A stretch of 64,000 nucleotides of DNA from Mesorhizobium sp. M1B.F.Ca.ET.045.04.1.1 (lineage in GTDB: Bacteria > Pseudomonadota > Alphaproteobacteria > Rhizobiales > Rhizobiaceae). Positions 28,760-37,898 of the stretch are shown one piece after another. Location: the NCBI RefSeq assembly GCF_003952465.1, contig NZ_CP034448.1, forward strand, positions 806,001 through 870,000. Direction: 5' to 3'. The notes under the pieces were generated by a model that did no database searches, was not told the DNA's origin, and saw only the letters and a program-made list of their open reading frames with translations. Numbering within the stretch: the stretch's first letter is position 1; every line of letters begins with the position of its first letter. The position numbers and the translations under genes are program-made.

Positions 28760-30112
28760 TCAGATCGCCTTGGCGTACAGCGCGCCGCGATAGGAATCGC
28801 GCAGATAGCCGAGCGTGGCGTCGGCATCGACCGGCTTGCCGAACAAATAGCCCTGCCCGCCGGCGCAGCCGAACTGGACGAGACGGTCGGCCTGCGCCTC
28901 TTCCTCGATGCCTTCGGCCACCACATCCATGCCGAGCCCTTCGCACATGGCGAGGATGGCGCGGATGATGTGCTCCGACGGCCGGTCGTCGAGAATGGAA
29001 GAGACGAAGGCGCGGTCGATCTTCAGCTTGTCGAAATGAAATTCGCGCAGGCGCCCGAGCGAGGACTGGCCGGTGCCGAAATCGTCGAGCGAGACGCGGA
29101 TGCCGACACGGCGCAGATCTTCGACGATCTTCTCGGCCGAAGCCGGATCGGTCATCAGGCCGGTTTCGGTGATCTCGATCTCCAGTCGGCGCGGATCGAA
29201 GCCGGTGCGCTCGAGGATCGCCAGGATATGCAGTCCGGTGTTCTGGTCGACCAGCTGCGACGGCGACAGGTTGAAGGACAGGAACAGGTCCTTCGGCCAG
29301 CTGCGGGCCGCCTCGGTGGCCTTGCGCAGCACAAGCTGCGACAGCGGGCCGATGATGCCGCGCTCCTCGGCGATGGGAATGAAGACGCTCGGCGGCACCA
29401 TGCCGAGATCGCGGTCGGTCCAGCGGGCAAGCGTCTCGAAGCCGATGGTGCGGCGAGTGTTGAGATCGACGATGGGCTGGAAATGCGGCTCGACCTCGCC
29501 GGCCGAGACGGCGCGGCGCAGCGCCTGCTCGATGCGGGTGACGCGCTTGGCCGCCTCCTCCATCTCGCGGGTGTAGACGACGACGCGGCCGCGGCCCGAA
29601 CGCTTGGCATGGTAAAGCGCGGTCTCGGCCTTGTTGATCAGTATCTCGGTGGTCTCGTCGCCGGAATAAAACAGCGAGCAGCCGACAGAGGCCGACAATC
29701 TCGCGGTGCGCTCGCCGACGTCATAGGGCGCCGACAGGATCTCGATCAGCATGCGCGACTTCTCGGCCGCCTGCTCCTCGCTGAACACCATCGGATAAAG
29801 GAAGGCGAACTCGTCGGCGCCGATGCGGCAGACGGTGGAATGGCCGTCCATCGAGGCGCGCAGGCGCATCGCCACCTGGATCAGGATGTCGTCGCCGGCC
29901 TTGTGGCCGAACAGGTCGTTGATCGGCTTGAAGCCGTCGAGGTCGAGGATGCCGACGGTGAAGGGCGCGGGATCGTCGGCGCGGTCGCCGATCAGGCGAT
30001 CGACCTTGTCGAAGAAGCGACGATGGTTGCCAAGTCCGGTCAGCGGATCGGTGAAGGCCAGATCCGTGCTTTCCCTGCCTGGCTGGCCGGTGCCAAACGT
30101 CGTTTGCATCAT
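28760..30112 (-). CDS. GGDEF-EAL domain protein (cyclic di-GMP turnover)
   Basis: The 450-residue soluble protein has a GGDEF domain (about residues 15-180; DPLTGLGNHRRF) and an EAL domain (about 200-445), with no sensory or membrane region. The diguanylate cyclase signature reads GADEF (98-102) instead of GGDEF, so synthesis is doubtful. The EAL site reads ETL (226-228), retaining the catalytic Glu, and DDFGTG, EGIE and QGYLFGKP are intact. It is therefore more likely a phosphodiesterase that degrades c-di-GMP, possibly with GTP regulation by the first domain. Confidence 0.93.
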   Translation of the reverse strand: MMQTTFGTGQPGRESTDLAFTDPLTGLGNHRRFFDKVDRLIGDRADDPAPFTVGILDLDGFKPINDLFGHKAGDDILIQVAMRLRASMDGHSTVCRIGADEFAFLYPMVFSEEQAAEKSRMLIEILSAPYDVGERTARLSASVGCSLFYSGDETTEILINKAETALYHAKRSGRGRVVVYTREMEEAAKRVTRIEQALRRAVSAGEVEPHFQPIVDLNTRRTIGFETLARWTDRDLGMVPPSVFIPIAEERGIIGPLSQLVLRKATEAARSWPKDLFLSFNLSPSQLVDQNTGLHILAILERTGFDPRRLEIEITETGLMTDPASAEKIVEDLRRVGIRVSLDDFGTGQSSLGRLREFHFDKLKIDRAFVSSILDDRPSEHIIRAILAMCEGLGMDVVAEGIEEEAQADRLVQFGCAGGQGYLFGKPVDADATLGYLRDSYRGALYAKAI

Positions 30113-30319
30113 GTCCCTGTCGTGATGGCGGTATTTATCTTCAGACTGGCAGCAAAGCGTTTAGGAAAGGTATCGGAAAATCGATTTTTCGATCGCCGTT
30201 GCAACGCTTAGCCGGCTTGCCTGACGCGATAGAGATGGAGAGGCTGCCGTTGCCCTCGGCGACCGGGAGCGAGGCCAGCGCCCGCCCGGTTCAGCAAAGC
30301 TTCAAGCCGCCGGCCGAAA

Positions 30320-30718
30320 TCAATCGCGTGCCGGAAACACCCATAGCGACGAGAGGACGTAGCTTGCCGCGCTTGCGGCAACCGTCGTCAGTGCCGACAT
30401 GGAGAGCGGCGGCATGGCGAAACGCGTCGCCGCCACATGCGACACAAGGCCCGAAAAGACGGCGCATCCGACCTGGAGCGCGAGATAGCGCGGCATCGCC
30501 GTCGCATGGTCGTGCTTGCCGCCGAAGGTCCAGCCGTGCTGCGCCGAATAGGCGACGACGAAGCTGATCGCATAGGCGACGACACTGCCGGTGAAAGGCG
30601 AAAGGCCCATCGAGACCAGCAGCCACGACAACACGAATAGCAGCAATGCAGCGCCGAAGCCGACGGTGAGGAAGCGGAAAAGGCGCGTCTGGAGAAAGGG
30701 AGCCAATGCGCCGTTCAT
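30320..30718 (-). CDS. GtrA family membrane protein
   Basis: The 132-residue protein has four hydrophobic helices and the GtrA pattern RFLTVGFGAALLLFVLSWLL...YAISFVVAYSAQHGWTF. GtrA proteins are thought to flip or position polyprenyl-linked sugars. Its ATG overlaps the stop of the GT2 gene (ATGA at 30715-30718), so the two work as a pair. Upstream in-frame sequence is a shadow of that gene. Confidence 0.9.
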   Translation of the reverse strand: MNGALAPFLQTRLFRFLTVGFGAALLLFVLSWLLVSMGLSPFTGSVVAYAISFVVAYSAQHGWTFGGKHDHATAMPRYLALQVGCAVFSGLVSHVAATRFAMPPLSMSALTTVAASAASYVLSSLWVFPARD

Positions 30719-31953
30719 GCGTCCTGGCGCACCCTGACGCCATCGGCAGGACCAGCCGATGCGGCTTGCAGCCGCTTCACCGGTATTTCCAGGACGCCGA
30801 GCAGAAAGGCGGAAAAGAACGCCTGCAGCGAGATGACGATCAGGCTCAGCCCTAGCACGACAACGCGCGGAATCTCGGGATCCTCCAGGGGACCGAATCC
30901 GAGGCTCGCCCAGCGCCATACGGCGTAGCCGAAGAACAGGGCGCCGCCGGCAAAGCAGATACCGGCATTGCCGGCGAGACGGTCGGTGCTGAGGGTCCTG
31001 GTCAGCCAATCCGATCGCCGGTTGCGTGGCAGGATGCCGGTTATCTCGGCGTAATAGCGCGATATCGCGCCGAAGGTGATGAGCTGGATGCCCACCACCA
31101 CCATGAAGCAGGCGGCGACGAATGTGTTGATGTCGAGCGACAGGTTATCGACCACCTGCAGCGGGCCTAGCATCAACAGCGTTACCAGCAGCGCGCCAAA
31201 GCCGAGCAACGCCGTGCCGGGGATGAAGAACATCCAGCGGGGATTGTGCACCAGCAGGAACTTCAGATGGCGCCAGCCGTCGCGCCAGGTGCGCAGATGC
31301 GGCGGACGGCTGCGGCCGTCGGGCTTGAGCGTGGTCGGAACTTCCTCGATGCGCAGGCCGGCAAGCGCGCTGCGCACCACCATCTCGCTGGCGAATTCCA
31401 TGCCGCTCGTCTGCAGGTCGAGCTTCCTGATGCGGTCGGCATTGAAGCCGCGCAGGCCGCAATGGAAGTCGCCGGTCTTGATGCGGAAGAACAGGCGGCC
31501 GATGAAGCTCAGCATCGGATTGCCGAGATGGCGGTGCAGGGGCGGCATGGCGCCGGGCTCGATGCCGCCCTTGAACCGGTTGCCCATCACCAGGTCGGCG
31601 CCGCCACGCAGGCGCGAGACGAAGGCTTCGAGCGCGCCGAAGTCGTAGCTGTCGTCGGCATCGCCCATGATGATGTAGCGGCCCCTGGCTGCGGCGATGC
31701 CGCCGAGAAGTGCCGCGCCATAGCCCTTGCTCGCCACCGGCACGACACGGGCGCCGTTCTCGGACGCAATCCGCTGCGATCCGTCGGAACTGCCATTGTC
31801 CGCGATCAAGACCTCGCCGGAGATGCCCGCCCTATCGAGGAAGGACCTGGCCTTGCCGATGCAAATGGCCAGCGTCTCGGCCTCGTTGAGGCACGGCATG
31901 AGGACGGTGAGCTCGAGCTCCTCGGCGGCGCGGACGGCGGTGAAAGCATTCAT
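30715..31953 (-). CDS. Family 2 glycosyltransferase (polyprenyl-phosphate sugar transferase-like)
   Basis: The 412-residue protein has an N-terminal GT-A domain (LTVLMPCLNEAETL, then MGDADDSYDF as the DxD nucleotide-sugar site) and four C-terminal helices (from about residue 225), like dolichol-phosphate glucosyl/mannosyltransferases. With GtrA it probably makes a lipid-linked sugar for decoration of a surface polysaccharide. The ATG at 31953 is where similarity starts. It is divergent from gshB. Confidence 0.9.
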   Translation of the reverse strand: MNAFTAVRAAEELELTVLMPCLNEAETLAICIGKARSFLDRAGISGEVLIADNGSSDGSQRIASENGARVVPVASKGYGAALLGGIAAARGRYIIMGDADDSYDFGALEAFVSRLRGGADLVMGNRFKGGIEPGAMPPLHRHLGNPMLSFIGRLFFRIKTGDFHCGLRGFNADRIRKLDLQTSGMEFASEMVVRSALAGLRIEEVPTTLKPDGRSRPPHLRTWRDGWRHLKFLLVHNPRWMFFIPGTALLGFGALLVTLLMLGPLQVVDNLSLDINTFVAACFMVVVGIQLITFGAISRYYAEITGILPRNRRSDWLTRTLSTDRLAGNAGICFAGGALFFGYAVWRWASLGFGPLEDPEIPRVVVLGLSLIVISLQAFFSAFLLGVLEIPVKRLQAASAGPADGVRVRQDA

Positions 31954-32168
31954 GCCCGTGGTTCCGTCAAAGACCCGGCCGGCACAGTCCGGCCTGGCAC
32001 TCGATGCGCATTCTTGCACAGCAAGGCTTAAGAAAACGATGACGCGCAACATTGCCTTGTCTCGAAATGACCGCGGGACGGCGTTGACGCGATGCTCTTC
32101 GGAGATGGACCGATTGGCAGAAGCCTTCGAGTTCCTTATATCGGCGGCAGGGTTTGCCGGAGATGAAA

Positions 32169-33110
32169 ATGCCGCTGAAGATCGCCGTCCAGATGGACCA
32201 TGTCTCGACCGTGTCGATCGCCGGTGACACGAGCTTCGCGCTGTCACTGGAAGCGCAGCGGCGCGGCCATCAGCTCTTCCATTACACGCCGGACCGGCTG
32301 TCGATGCTGGGCAGCAAGGTGTTTGCCCGCATCGAGGAGATGAAAGTCCGCGACGAGAAGGGCAACCATTATTCGTTGGGCGATCCCGTGCGCACCGACC
32401 TGTCCGAGATGGACGTTATCCTGCTGCGACAGGATCCGCCCTTCGACATGAACTACATCACCACCACGCACATCCTGGAGCGCATCCATCCGAAGACGCT
32501 GGTGATCAACGACCCGGCCTGGGTGCGCAACAGCCCGGAAAAGATCTTCGTCACCGAATTTCCCGACCTGATGCCGGAAACGCTGATCACCAAGGATCCC
32601 CAGGAGGTGGCCGCCTTCCGCAAGCAATTCGGCGACATCATCGTCAAGCCGCTCTACGGCAACGGCGGCGCCGGCATCTTCCATCTGCACGAAGCCGACC
32701 GGAATCTGGCCTCGCTGCTCGAAATGTTCGGCCAACTGTTCCGCGAGCCCTATATCGTGCAGCGCTATCTCAAGGACGTACGCAAGGGCGACAAGCGCAT
32801 CATCCTGATCGACGGCGAACCTGTTGGCGCCATCAATCGCGTGCCGGCCGAGCATGATTCGCGCTCCAACATGCATGTCGGCGGCCGCGCCGAAAAGACC
32901 GAGCTGACCGAGCGCGAGCGCGAGATCTGCGCCCGCATCGGGCCGTCGCTGAGGGAACGCGGCTTCATCCTGGTCGGCATCGACGTGATCGGCGACTGGA
33001 TGACCGAGATCAACGTGACCTCGCCGACCGGTATCCGCGAAGTGCAGCGGTTTGGCGGGGCCGATATTGCTGCCCTGTTCTGGGATTGCGTGGAGGGCAA
33101 AAGGCGATAG
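32169..33110 (+). CDS. gshB: Glutathione synthase
   Basis: The enzyme joins gamma-glutamylcysteine and glycine using ATP. The 313-residue product has [18 protein letters not shown] at the N-terminus and the ATP-grasp region with [15 protein letters not shown] and [17 protein letters not shown] at 32159-32162 supports the ATG at 32169; an ATG at 32163 is also in frame. Confidence 0.96.
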   Translation: MPLKIAVQMDHVSTVSIAGDTSFALSLEAQRRGHQLFHYTPDRLSMLGSKVFARIEEMKVRDEKGNHYSLGDPVRTDLSEMDVILLRQDPPFDMNYITTTHILERIHPKTLVINDPAWVRNSPEKIFVTEFPDLMPETLITKDPQEVAAFRKQFGDIIVKPLYGNGGAGIFHLHEADRNLASLLEMFGQLFREPYIVQRYLKDVRKGDKRIILIDGEPVGAINRVPAEHDSRSNMHVGGRAEKTELTEREREICARIGPSLRERGFILVGIDVIGDWMTEINVTSPTGIREVQRFGGADIAALFWDCVEGKRR

Positions 33111-33342
33111 CAGGCTTTGCGCCTGGCTCTATCTCCTTGTTAGCGCAATTCCCGGCAGAAACCAGCTTCGTGCTGGAGTTGCTCTAAGCCGGCTTGGCGT
33201 ACAGCCTGGCGCTCATCACCTCGATGCAGACTTGACGACCGGCTTCACACATTCCGGCCATTTCGCAGCGAAAAGCAAGCACCTTTGCGCTTGCCTTGAA
33301 GGCATTCTATTTTGGAGCGTGGTAGCCGCTCGTGGGCATAGA

Positions 33343-34410
33343 ATGTCGGTATTGCCTTTCCTGAGAATCTACGCGCCGCCCAACGCGGTGCTGGCCGCGC
33401 CTGGGCTTCTGGCGGTGGCTGCGCTCACGATACCGGACATGTCCGGACCAAGCAGGCTGGCTCTTGTTGCCCTGCTCGCTGTCATTTGGGGCGCCTATCT
33501 CCTGCAAATGGTCGCGACGCTGCTCAAGCGGCGGGCGGGAGGCGTACGGCACAGGACGCCGGCAATCGCCATCGATGTGCTCGCGGTCTTGGTTCCACTC
33601 GCGGCATTTCTGCTCGTCCGCACGCCCGACTGGAGCCTCTACTGTGCTGTCTGGCTGCTGAAACCGCTGCGCGACTCGACCTTCTTCCCGGTGCTGGGCA
33701 GGGTGCTGGCCAACGAAGCGCGCAACCTGATCGGCGTCACCACGCTCTTCGGCGTCGTTCTGTTCGCTGTCGCGCTCGCGGGCTATGTCATCGAGCGCGA
33801 CATCCAACCGGAAAAGTTCGGCAGCATCCCTCAGGCAATGTGGTGGGCGGTGGTCACGCTGTCCACCACAGGCTATGGCGACGCGATTCCGCAGAGCTTC
33901 GCCGGCCGCGTCCTTGCCGGGGCGGTCATGATGAGCGGCATCGGCATCTTCGCGCTCTGGGCCGGCATTCTTGCCACCGGCTTCTATCAAGAAGTCCGGC
34001 GCGGGGATTTCGTCCGCAATTGGCAATTGGTCGCCGCCGTGCCGTTGTTTCAGAAGCTCGGCCCGGCCGTGCTGGTCGAGATCGTGCGCGCGTTAAGACC
34101 CCGCATGGTGCCGGCGGGCGCCGTGATCTGCCGCATTGGCGAGCCCGGTGACCAGATGTTCTTCGTCGTGGAGGGGCGCGTCAGCGTCGCGACGCCGAAC
34201 CCGGTGGAGCTTGGCCCCGGCGCCTTCTTCGGCGAGATGGCGCTGATCAGCGGCGAACCGCGTATGGCAACCGTCAGCGCCGCAACGGCGGTCTCACTCC
34301 TGTCGCTGCACTCGGCGGATTTCCAGATGCTGTGCAGCAGCAGCCCGGAGATCGCGGAAATCATCCGCAAGACCGCGCTCGAGCGGCGCGGCGCGGCACC
34401 GATTGCTTGA
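33343..34410 (+). CDS. mloK1: Cyclic nucleotide-gated potassium channel MloK1 (MlotiK1)
   Basis: The 355-residue six-helix channel has a shortened, charge-poor S4 (WLLKPLRDSTFF), pore loop and selectivity filter TTGYGD near residues 174-180, and a C-terminal cyclic-nucleotide-binding domain (about 240-350) with GEMALISGEPRMATV, which carries the phosphate-binding Arg, and a final KTALERRG helix. It matches the structurally studied M. loti channel (mll3241) with scattered substitutions, by memory and not by a search. It opens on cAMP binding and conducts K+. Its 3' end is duplicated at 37533. Confidence 0.93.
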   Translation: MSVLPFLRIYAPPNAVLAAPGLLAVAALTIPDMSGPSRLALVALLAVIWGAYLLQMVATLLKRRAGGVRHRTPAIAIDVLAVLVPLAAFLLVRTPDWSLYCAVWLLKPLRDSTFFPVLGRVLANEARNLIGVTTLFGVVLFAVALAGYVIERDIQPEKFGSIPQAMWWAVVTLSTTGYGDAIPQSFAGRVLAGAVMMSGIGIFALWAGILATGFYQEVRRGDFVRNWQLVAAVPLFQKLGPAVLVEIVRALRPRMVPAGAVICRIGEPGDQMFFVVEGRVSVATPNPVELGPGAFFGEMALISGEPRMATVSAATAVSLLSLHSADFQMLCSSSPEIAEIIRKTALERRGAAPIA

Positions 34411-34540
34411 CCGCGTCAAGGGCACTGTGATCATCGCGGTCCAAGATCGTCGCCGGACGGCGCGCGTCTGTTCCCGTAATGTTCTTGCCTAAATCCGAAA
34501 TCTATGGTTGTCTGGCCTGACCTTGCTCGCGGGCTGATCG
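34215..34540. repeat. Direct repeat, left copy (mloK1 3' end plus spacer)
   Basis: This sequence recurs at 37533-37858, offset exactly 3318, with only a few substitutions. It covers the last 65 or so codons of mloK1 and 130 bases beyond. It bounds the accessory block on the left. Confidence 0.95.
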
Positions 34541-34544
34541 TAAA

Positions 34545-34585
34545 CTCGAAGCGGCGGCGGCCGACGGGCACAATCTGCTGATGGT
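34545..34585 (+). pseudogene. 41-bp remnant of comM
   Basis: CTCGAAGCGGCGGCGGCCG and the following bases match comM 38505-38545 (codons just before Walker A) with two mismatches. In the intact locus these bases lie 646 bases further from the repeat. A copy of the comM 5' region has therefore been deleted here, leaving this scrap. Confidence 0.8.
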
Positions 34586-34929
34586 TTGCTACATTAATTT
34601 CCGCCCGAAACCCACATCGTCTCTGGTCGTCGCCGGGTGCTGCCTCAAGGCGTAACAGTGACCCTATCCAGCCGTTGCAAGCACGCTGCCGGAAGGCCTT
34701 GAACGGGTGGAAAATCGCCGTACTGCGCGCCTGTCGGAAGCCACGTGATTGCGGAGGGACGTCGCTTGGCCTATGCGCTGAGGCTGGCTCACTCTAGCGT
34801 CCGCCCGTTCAATGGAATCGCTACGAAGCTTACGGGCAGACCCGGGCCGCCGCGCTTGAGCACCTTGATCATGGCCTCAAACCCATAGAATCGTTACAGG
34901 GCGCGGTCGTCGAGCGAATTTTCGGCAGC
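34586..34929. other. Accessory gap without recognisable gene
   Basis: About 340 bases lie between the comM scrap and the peroxiredoxin stop. No frame looks protein-coding, no hairpin with a T-run is apparent, and I find no match to the repeat families of the window. Confidence 0.5.
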
Positions 34930-35580
34930 CTATTGATGTGCGACTTGGGACGCTACAGATATCAGTTCCTCGGGTTTCGGCGCCCTGAACGTTTGGAGAC
35001 CAACCTCCAGAACTTCAGTGAAGCTCCAGCGCACGATGCCCTCCCGGTCGATTAGGAACTGACCGACAAGCTGCCCCTGGCCGGAAGCCATCATCTGCTG
35101 ATCGGCTTCTGTAATCTCATATCCTTCCTTCTTGTTGAGTAACTCGGTCATTGCCATCACGTCCATAGGTTCCGGCAACTCGCCCGGAAGGTCAATCCGT
35201 ATCGCCGTGACCGTGTCCATCCCGACCTCGCGCAAGCCGAAAGCACGATGCGAGGCCCGCTCCGGGTCGGACGCGGCGAAAAGGTGGGGCATCGGGTGGT
35301 AGCGGAAATAGAGCCGTGCCCGTTCGACCGGCGTATTGACCACTGCCAGGCATTCGACGCCTTTCTCACGCAGAGCCGGATTGAGTTGCGCCATGGCCGC
35401 GATGTGACGGCGGCAGAACGGACAGTGCAGACCGCGAAACAAACCGATCAACAACGGGTTACGGCCTCGAAAATCATTGAGCGCAATCTTGCCTTCGCGC
35501 GAGATAGCATCGAGCACTATATTGGGCGCTGGGTCGCCCGGCTGCAGTGGGTGGTCAACACTACACATGGACATGGACAA
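34930..35580 (-). CDS. Peroxiredoxin-like (AhpC/TSA family) protein
   Basis: The 216-residue thioredoxin-fold protein has PGDPAPNIVLDAISREGKIALNDFRGRNPLLIGLFRG followed by the redox motif CPFCRRH near residue 53. The CxxC arrangement resembles bacterioferritin-comigratory or thiol-disulfide members more than typical 2-Cys peroxiredoxins. The reduced substrate (peroxide or disulfide) is uncertain. It lies inside the block flanked by the duplicated mloK1 end, so it is probably a later arrival. Confidence 0.8.
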   Translation of the reverse strand: MSMSMCSVDHPLQPGDPAPNIVLDAISREGKIALNDFRGRNPLLIGLFRGLHCPFCRRHIAAMAQLNPALREKGVECLAVVNTPVERARLYFRYHPMPHLFAASDPERASHRAFGLREVGMDTVTAIRIDLPGELPEPMDVMAMTELLNKKEGYEITEADQQMMASGQGQLVGQFLIDREGIVRWSFTEVLEVGLQTFRAPKPEELISVASQVAHQ

Positions 35581-36320
35581 ACTCCTCGCCCAAGCTCAGT
35601 CGGCAAAAGGCAGCAACACTACATTTCGGGTTGGACCCGTGCTGGGCGCAAACTCCCGCGCCAGAGCAAACAGCGTTCGGCCTCTGCCATATTGCCAAGG
35701 TCAAGATTGCAAGCCCATCATAGCACGGAAAAAGCATCTGCGGCGCACGCATATCGCGAGCCGTCTCGGGCGCCGCGGCAAACAGTAGTCGTCTCATCCG
35801 TGCCATTGGACGACCACAGCGGCGAGACCGACAGGATCTTTCAGATGCGCGTTCTAACGGTGCTCAACGTCTTGAAACTTGGGCGGCTTCGATGTGGCCG
35901 GAGCCAATGTGGCGAATGAATTTCACTCGGTAGCACTCCCGAATTGTTGTTCTGCAGGTCAGCTTCCGAAGCTTGTTTTTTGACGCTGAAGTCTGCGGCG
36001 ACTAGGGTCGTCAACGGATCGTATCACGACACTTGCGAGGCTGGCCGGCAATGTCGGGAGCTGGCGTGACCTGCTCGTTCTGGCAGATGAGCCAACGGCA
36101 CCTTTCCCCCCACCCATTGCTGCCCTTCCTGGGCCGTTTCTCCTTCCCGAAACCCGACGTCGAGCGCAACCAGCGCTCCTGACCCGAACCGGTCATAGAC
36201 TACAACGAGTTCGACCGGACGTCAGCAGGACGGAAAGCTGCCATTTGGATGGTCGATCCAAGCTCGATGCCCGGTTGCGCGCCTCAAGGGCGGGGCACTT
36301 TGGCGTAGCCGAGCAACCGC
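35581..36320. other. Accessory gap, no supported gene
   Basis: About 740 bases upstream of the peroxiredoxin lack a convincing gene on either strand. Several short open frames exist, but none has a good start, ribosome site or family-like sequence. The region has the look of decayed DNA between accessory genes. Confidence 0.45.
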
Positions 36321-36465
36321 TCATTCCTCGGGCAAGCCAGCCAGCCGCCACCCTTCCACAAACATGTCGAACAGTCGCGGACTGTGGCGCAGCGGGTGGC
36401 TTGCCTTCATGACGGCGATCGAGACGCGGGGATTTGCCGCCCGCAGCTTAGCGATTGCATCGCGT
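36321..36465 (-). pseudogene. C-terminal fragment of an unidentified protein
   Basis: Read on the minus strand, this segment gives a protein-like frame (AIAKLRAANPRVSIAVMKAS, then HPLRHSPRLFDMFVEGW) that ends at a stop at 36321-36323 and has no start. It resembles the end of an effector-binding or transport domain, but I cannot name the family. It is likely the tail of a decayed gene in the accessory block. Confidence 0.35.
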
Positions 36466-36535
36466 GCGATCGATGGATCCTGACCGTCGGGAGGAACCGA
36501 GCGTCCTAGCGATGCTCACGCCGCAACGACAGCTG

Positions 36536-37360
36536 CTATCTGCGAGCGACCAGGACGTGAGCCTCTTGGGGGAACGTCAACTCCCCTCCACTTGAATAGA
36601 TTGCCAGCGAGGAACTTAGATCACCCGTGATCGCTGTGATTACTGCGTCGCGATGTCCGGCATCCATTCCGCTCACCAGTCCAGCCTGGGGAGTTGCTGC
36701 TAGCTGTAGTCGCACGTATTCCTTTGGCGAGGGGAAACGGATGTTCTGGGTAATCGTGTGGACGGTCACATGGCGAAAGCCCGCGCCAGCCACCAGTCGG
36801 TAAAGCTCGTCAGCATCGGCGAGTGAATGCTCGGACCGTTTGGTTGCCGAAGCGCCTGGACCGAGATGTCGGTCCAAGGCTTCTGCCAGAGCCTTCGCCG
36901 CAGGAGTGTGGTCAATAGCGCTGAAAACGCTTAAGGCCAGTCGGCCGTTAGGCACCAGCACCCGGAACATTTCACGTAGCGCACCCGATCGGTCCGGGAA
37001 AAACTGCAGTCCGAGCTGGCAAAGAACCAGGTCGAAGGTGGAGTCAGTGAACGGCATTTCGAGCGCGCTTCCCTCGCACCAGTCAATACGCGGTCCAGCG
37101 CCTGTCGGGAGCGATCGAGCAACGGCAAGCATGCCCGTATTGATGTCGAGGCCGACGACCTGCCCCCCTCCCATACGCTCGGCCGCGACGCGTGCCACCA
37201 CGCCGGTGCCGCAGGCGAGGTCCAGAACCCGCTTACCAGATTGAGGCGCAGCACGATCCACTAGGTCGGCGGCCCACAGGGCGGTAATTGCCGGGACCAA
37301 GTAACGCTCGTAGAGTTCCGCGGCGCTGCCTTCCAGCTGCCACTGCTCCTGCTGGGCCAT
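36536..37360 (-). CDS. Class I SAM-dependent methyltransferase (UbiE/Methyltransf_11 type)
   Basis: The 274-residue protein has motif I RVLDLACGTGVVARVAAERM near residues 44-63, VGLDINTGMLAVAR, and LPFxxxxFDLVLCQLGLQFF-type motifs including STFDLVLCQLGLQFFPD. GGGAGGG precedes the ATG at 37360. The substrate is unknown. It belongs to the accessory block between the mloK1 repeats. Confidence 0.88.
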   Translation of the reverse strand: MAQQEQWQLEGSAAELYERYLVPAITALWAADLVDRAAPQSGKRVLDLACGTGVVARVAAERMGGGQVVGLDINTGMLAVARSLPTGAGPRIDWCEGSALEMPFTDSTFDLVLCQLGLQFFPDRSGALREMFRVLVPNGRLALSVFSAIDHTPAAKALAEALDRHLGPGASATKRSEHSLADADELYRLVAGAGFRHVTVHTITQNIRFPSPKEYVRLQLAATPQAGLVSGMDAGHRDAVITAITGDLSSSLAIYSSGGELTFPQEAHVLVARR

Positions 37361-37527
37361 AGAGTCCCTCCCGCACAACCAGCCGCTCGGGCAACGGGCC
37401 CGACCAGAGCTTTAAACAGCAGTCATAAAGCGCGTGTATGTCAACCAGCAACCAGTGTGGAAACAGAGCAGATCGATGGAAGGTCCGCTCACCCACCCTA
37501 ACGAGACCTCTACTCCTGTCTCAGCGA

Positions 37528-37728
37528 ATGCCCCCCGGCGCCTTCTTCGGCGAGATGGCGCTGATCAGCGGCGAACCGCGTATGGCGACCGTCAGCGCCG
37601 CAACGGCGGTCTCACTCCTGTCGCTGCACTCGGCGGATTTCCAGATGCTGTGCAGCAGCAGCCCGGAGATCGCGGAAATCATCCGCAAGACCGCGCTCGA
37701 GCGGCGCGGCGCGGCACCGATTGCTTGA
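37528..37728 (+). pseudogene. Truncated duplicate of the MloK1 cyclic-nucleotide-binding domain
   Basis: The frame runs from GAFFGEMALISGEPRMATV to the natural mloK1 stop and encodes only the last part of the binding domain (from about residue 293 of 355), preceded by a chance ATG. The pore and most of the beta-roll are missing, so it cannot form a channel. It arose with the 326-bp direct repeat. Confidence 0.9.
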
Positions 37729-37858
37729 CCGCGTCAGGGGCACTGTGATCATCGCGGTCCAAGATCGTCGCCAAACGGCGTGCGTCTGTTCCCGTAATGT
37801 TCTTGCCTAAATCCGAAATCTATGGTTGTCTGGCCTGACCTTGCTCGCGGGCTGATCG
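37533..37858. repeat. Direct repeat, right copy (mloK1 3' end plus spacer)
   Basis: This is the partner of 34215-34540. It differs at a handful of positions, for example CGTATGGCG versus CGTATGGCA and GTCAGGGGC versus GTCAAGGGC. It joins directly to the intact comM gene, showing that mloK1-spacer-comM was the original order. Confidence 0.95.
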
Positions 37859-37898
37859 CAAATCCGCGGGTGGGCCGGCATCCGGGGGCTTGAGAAAC

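Noticed and set aside
34411..37532. Insertion sequence or transposon
   Set aside because: No transposase or integrase, no terminal inverted repeats and no short target duplication are present. The 326-bp flanking repeat is chromosomal gene sequence, which fits homologous recombination better.
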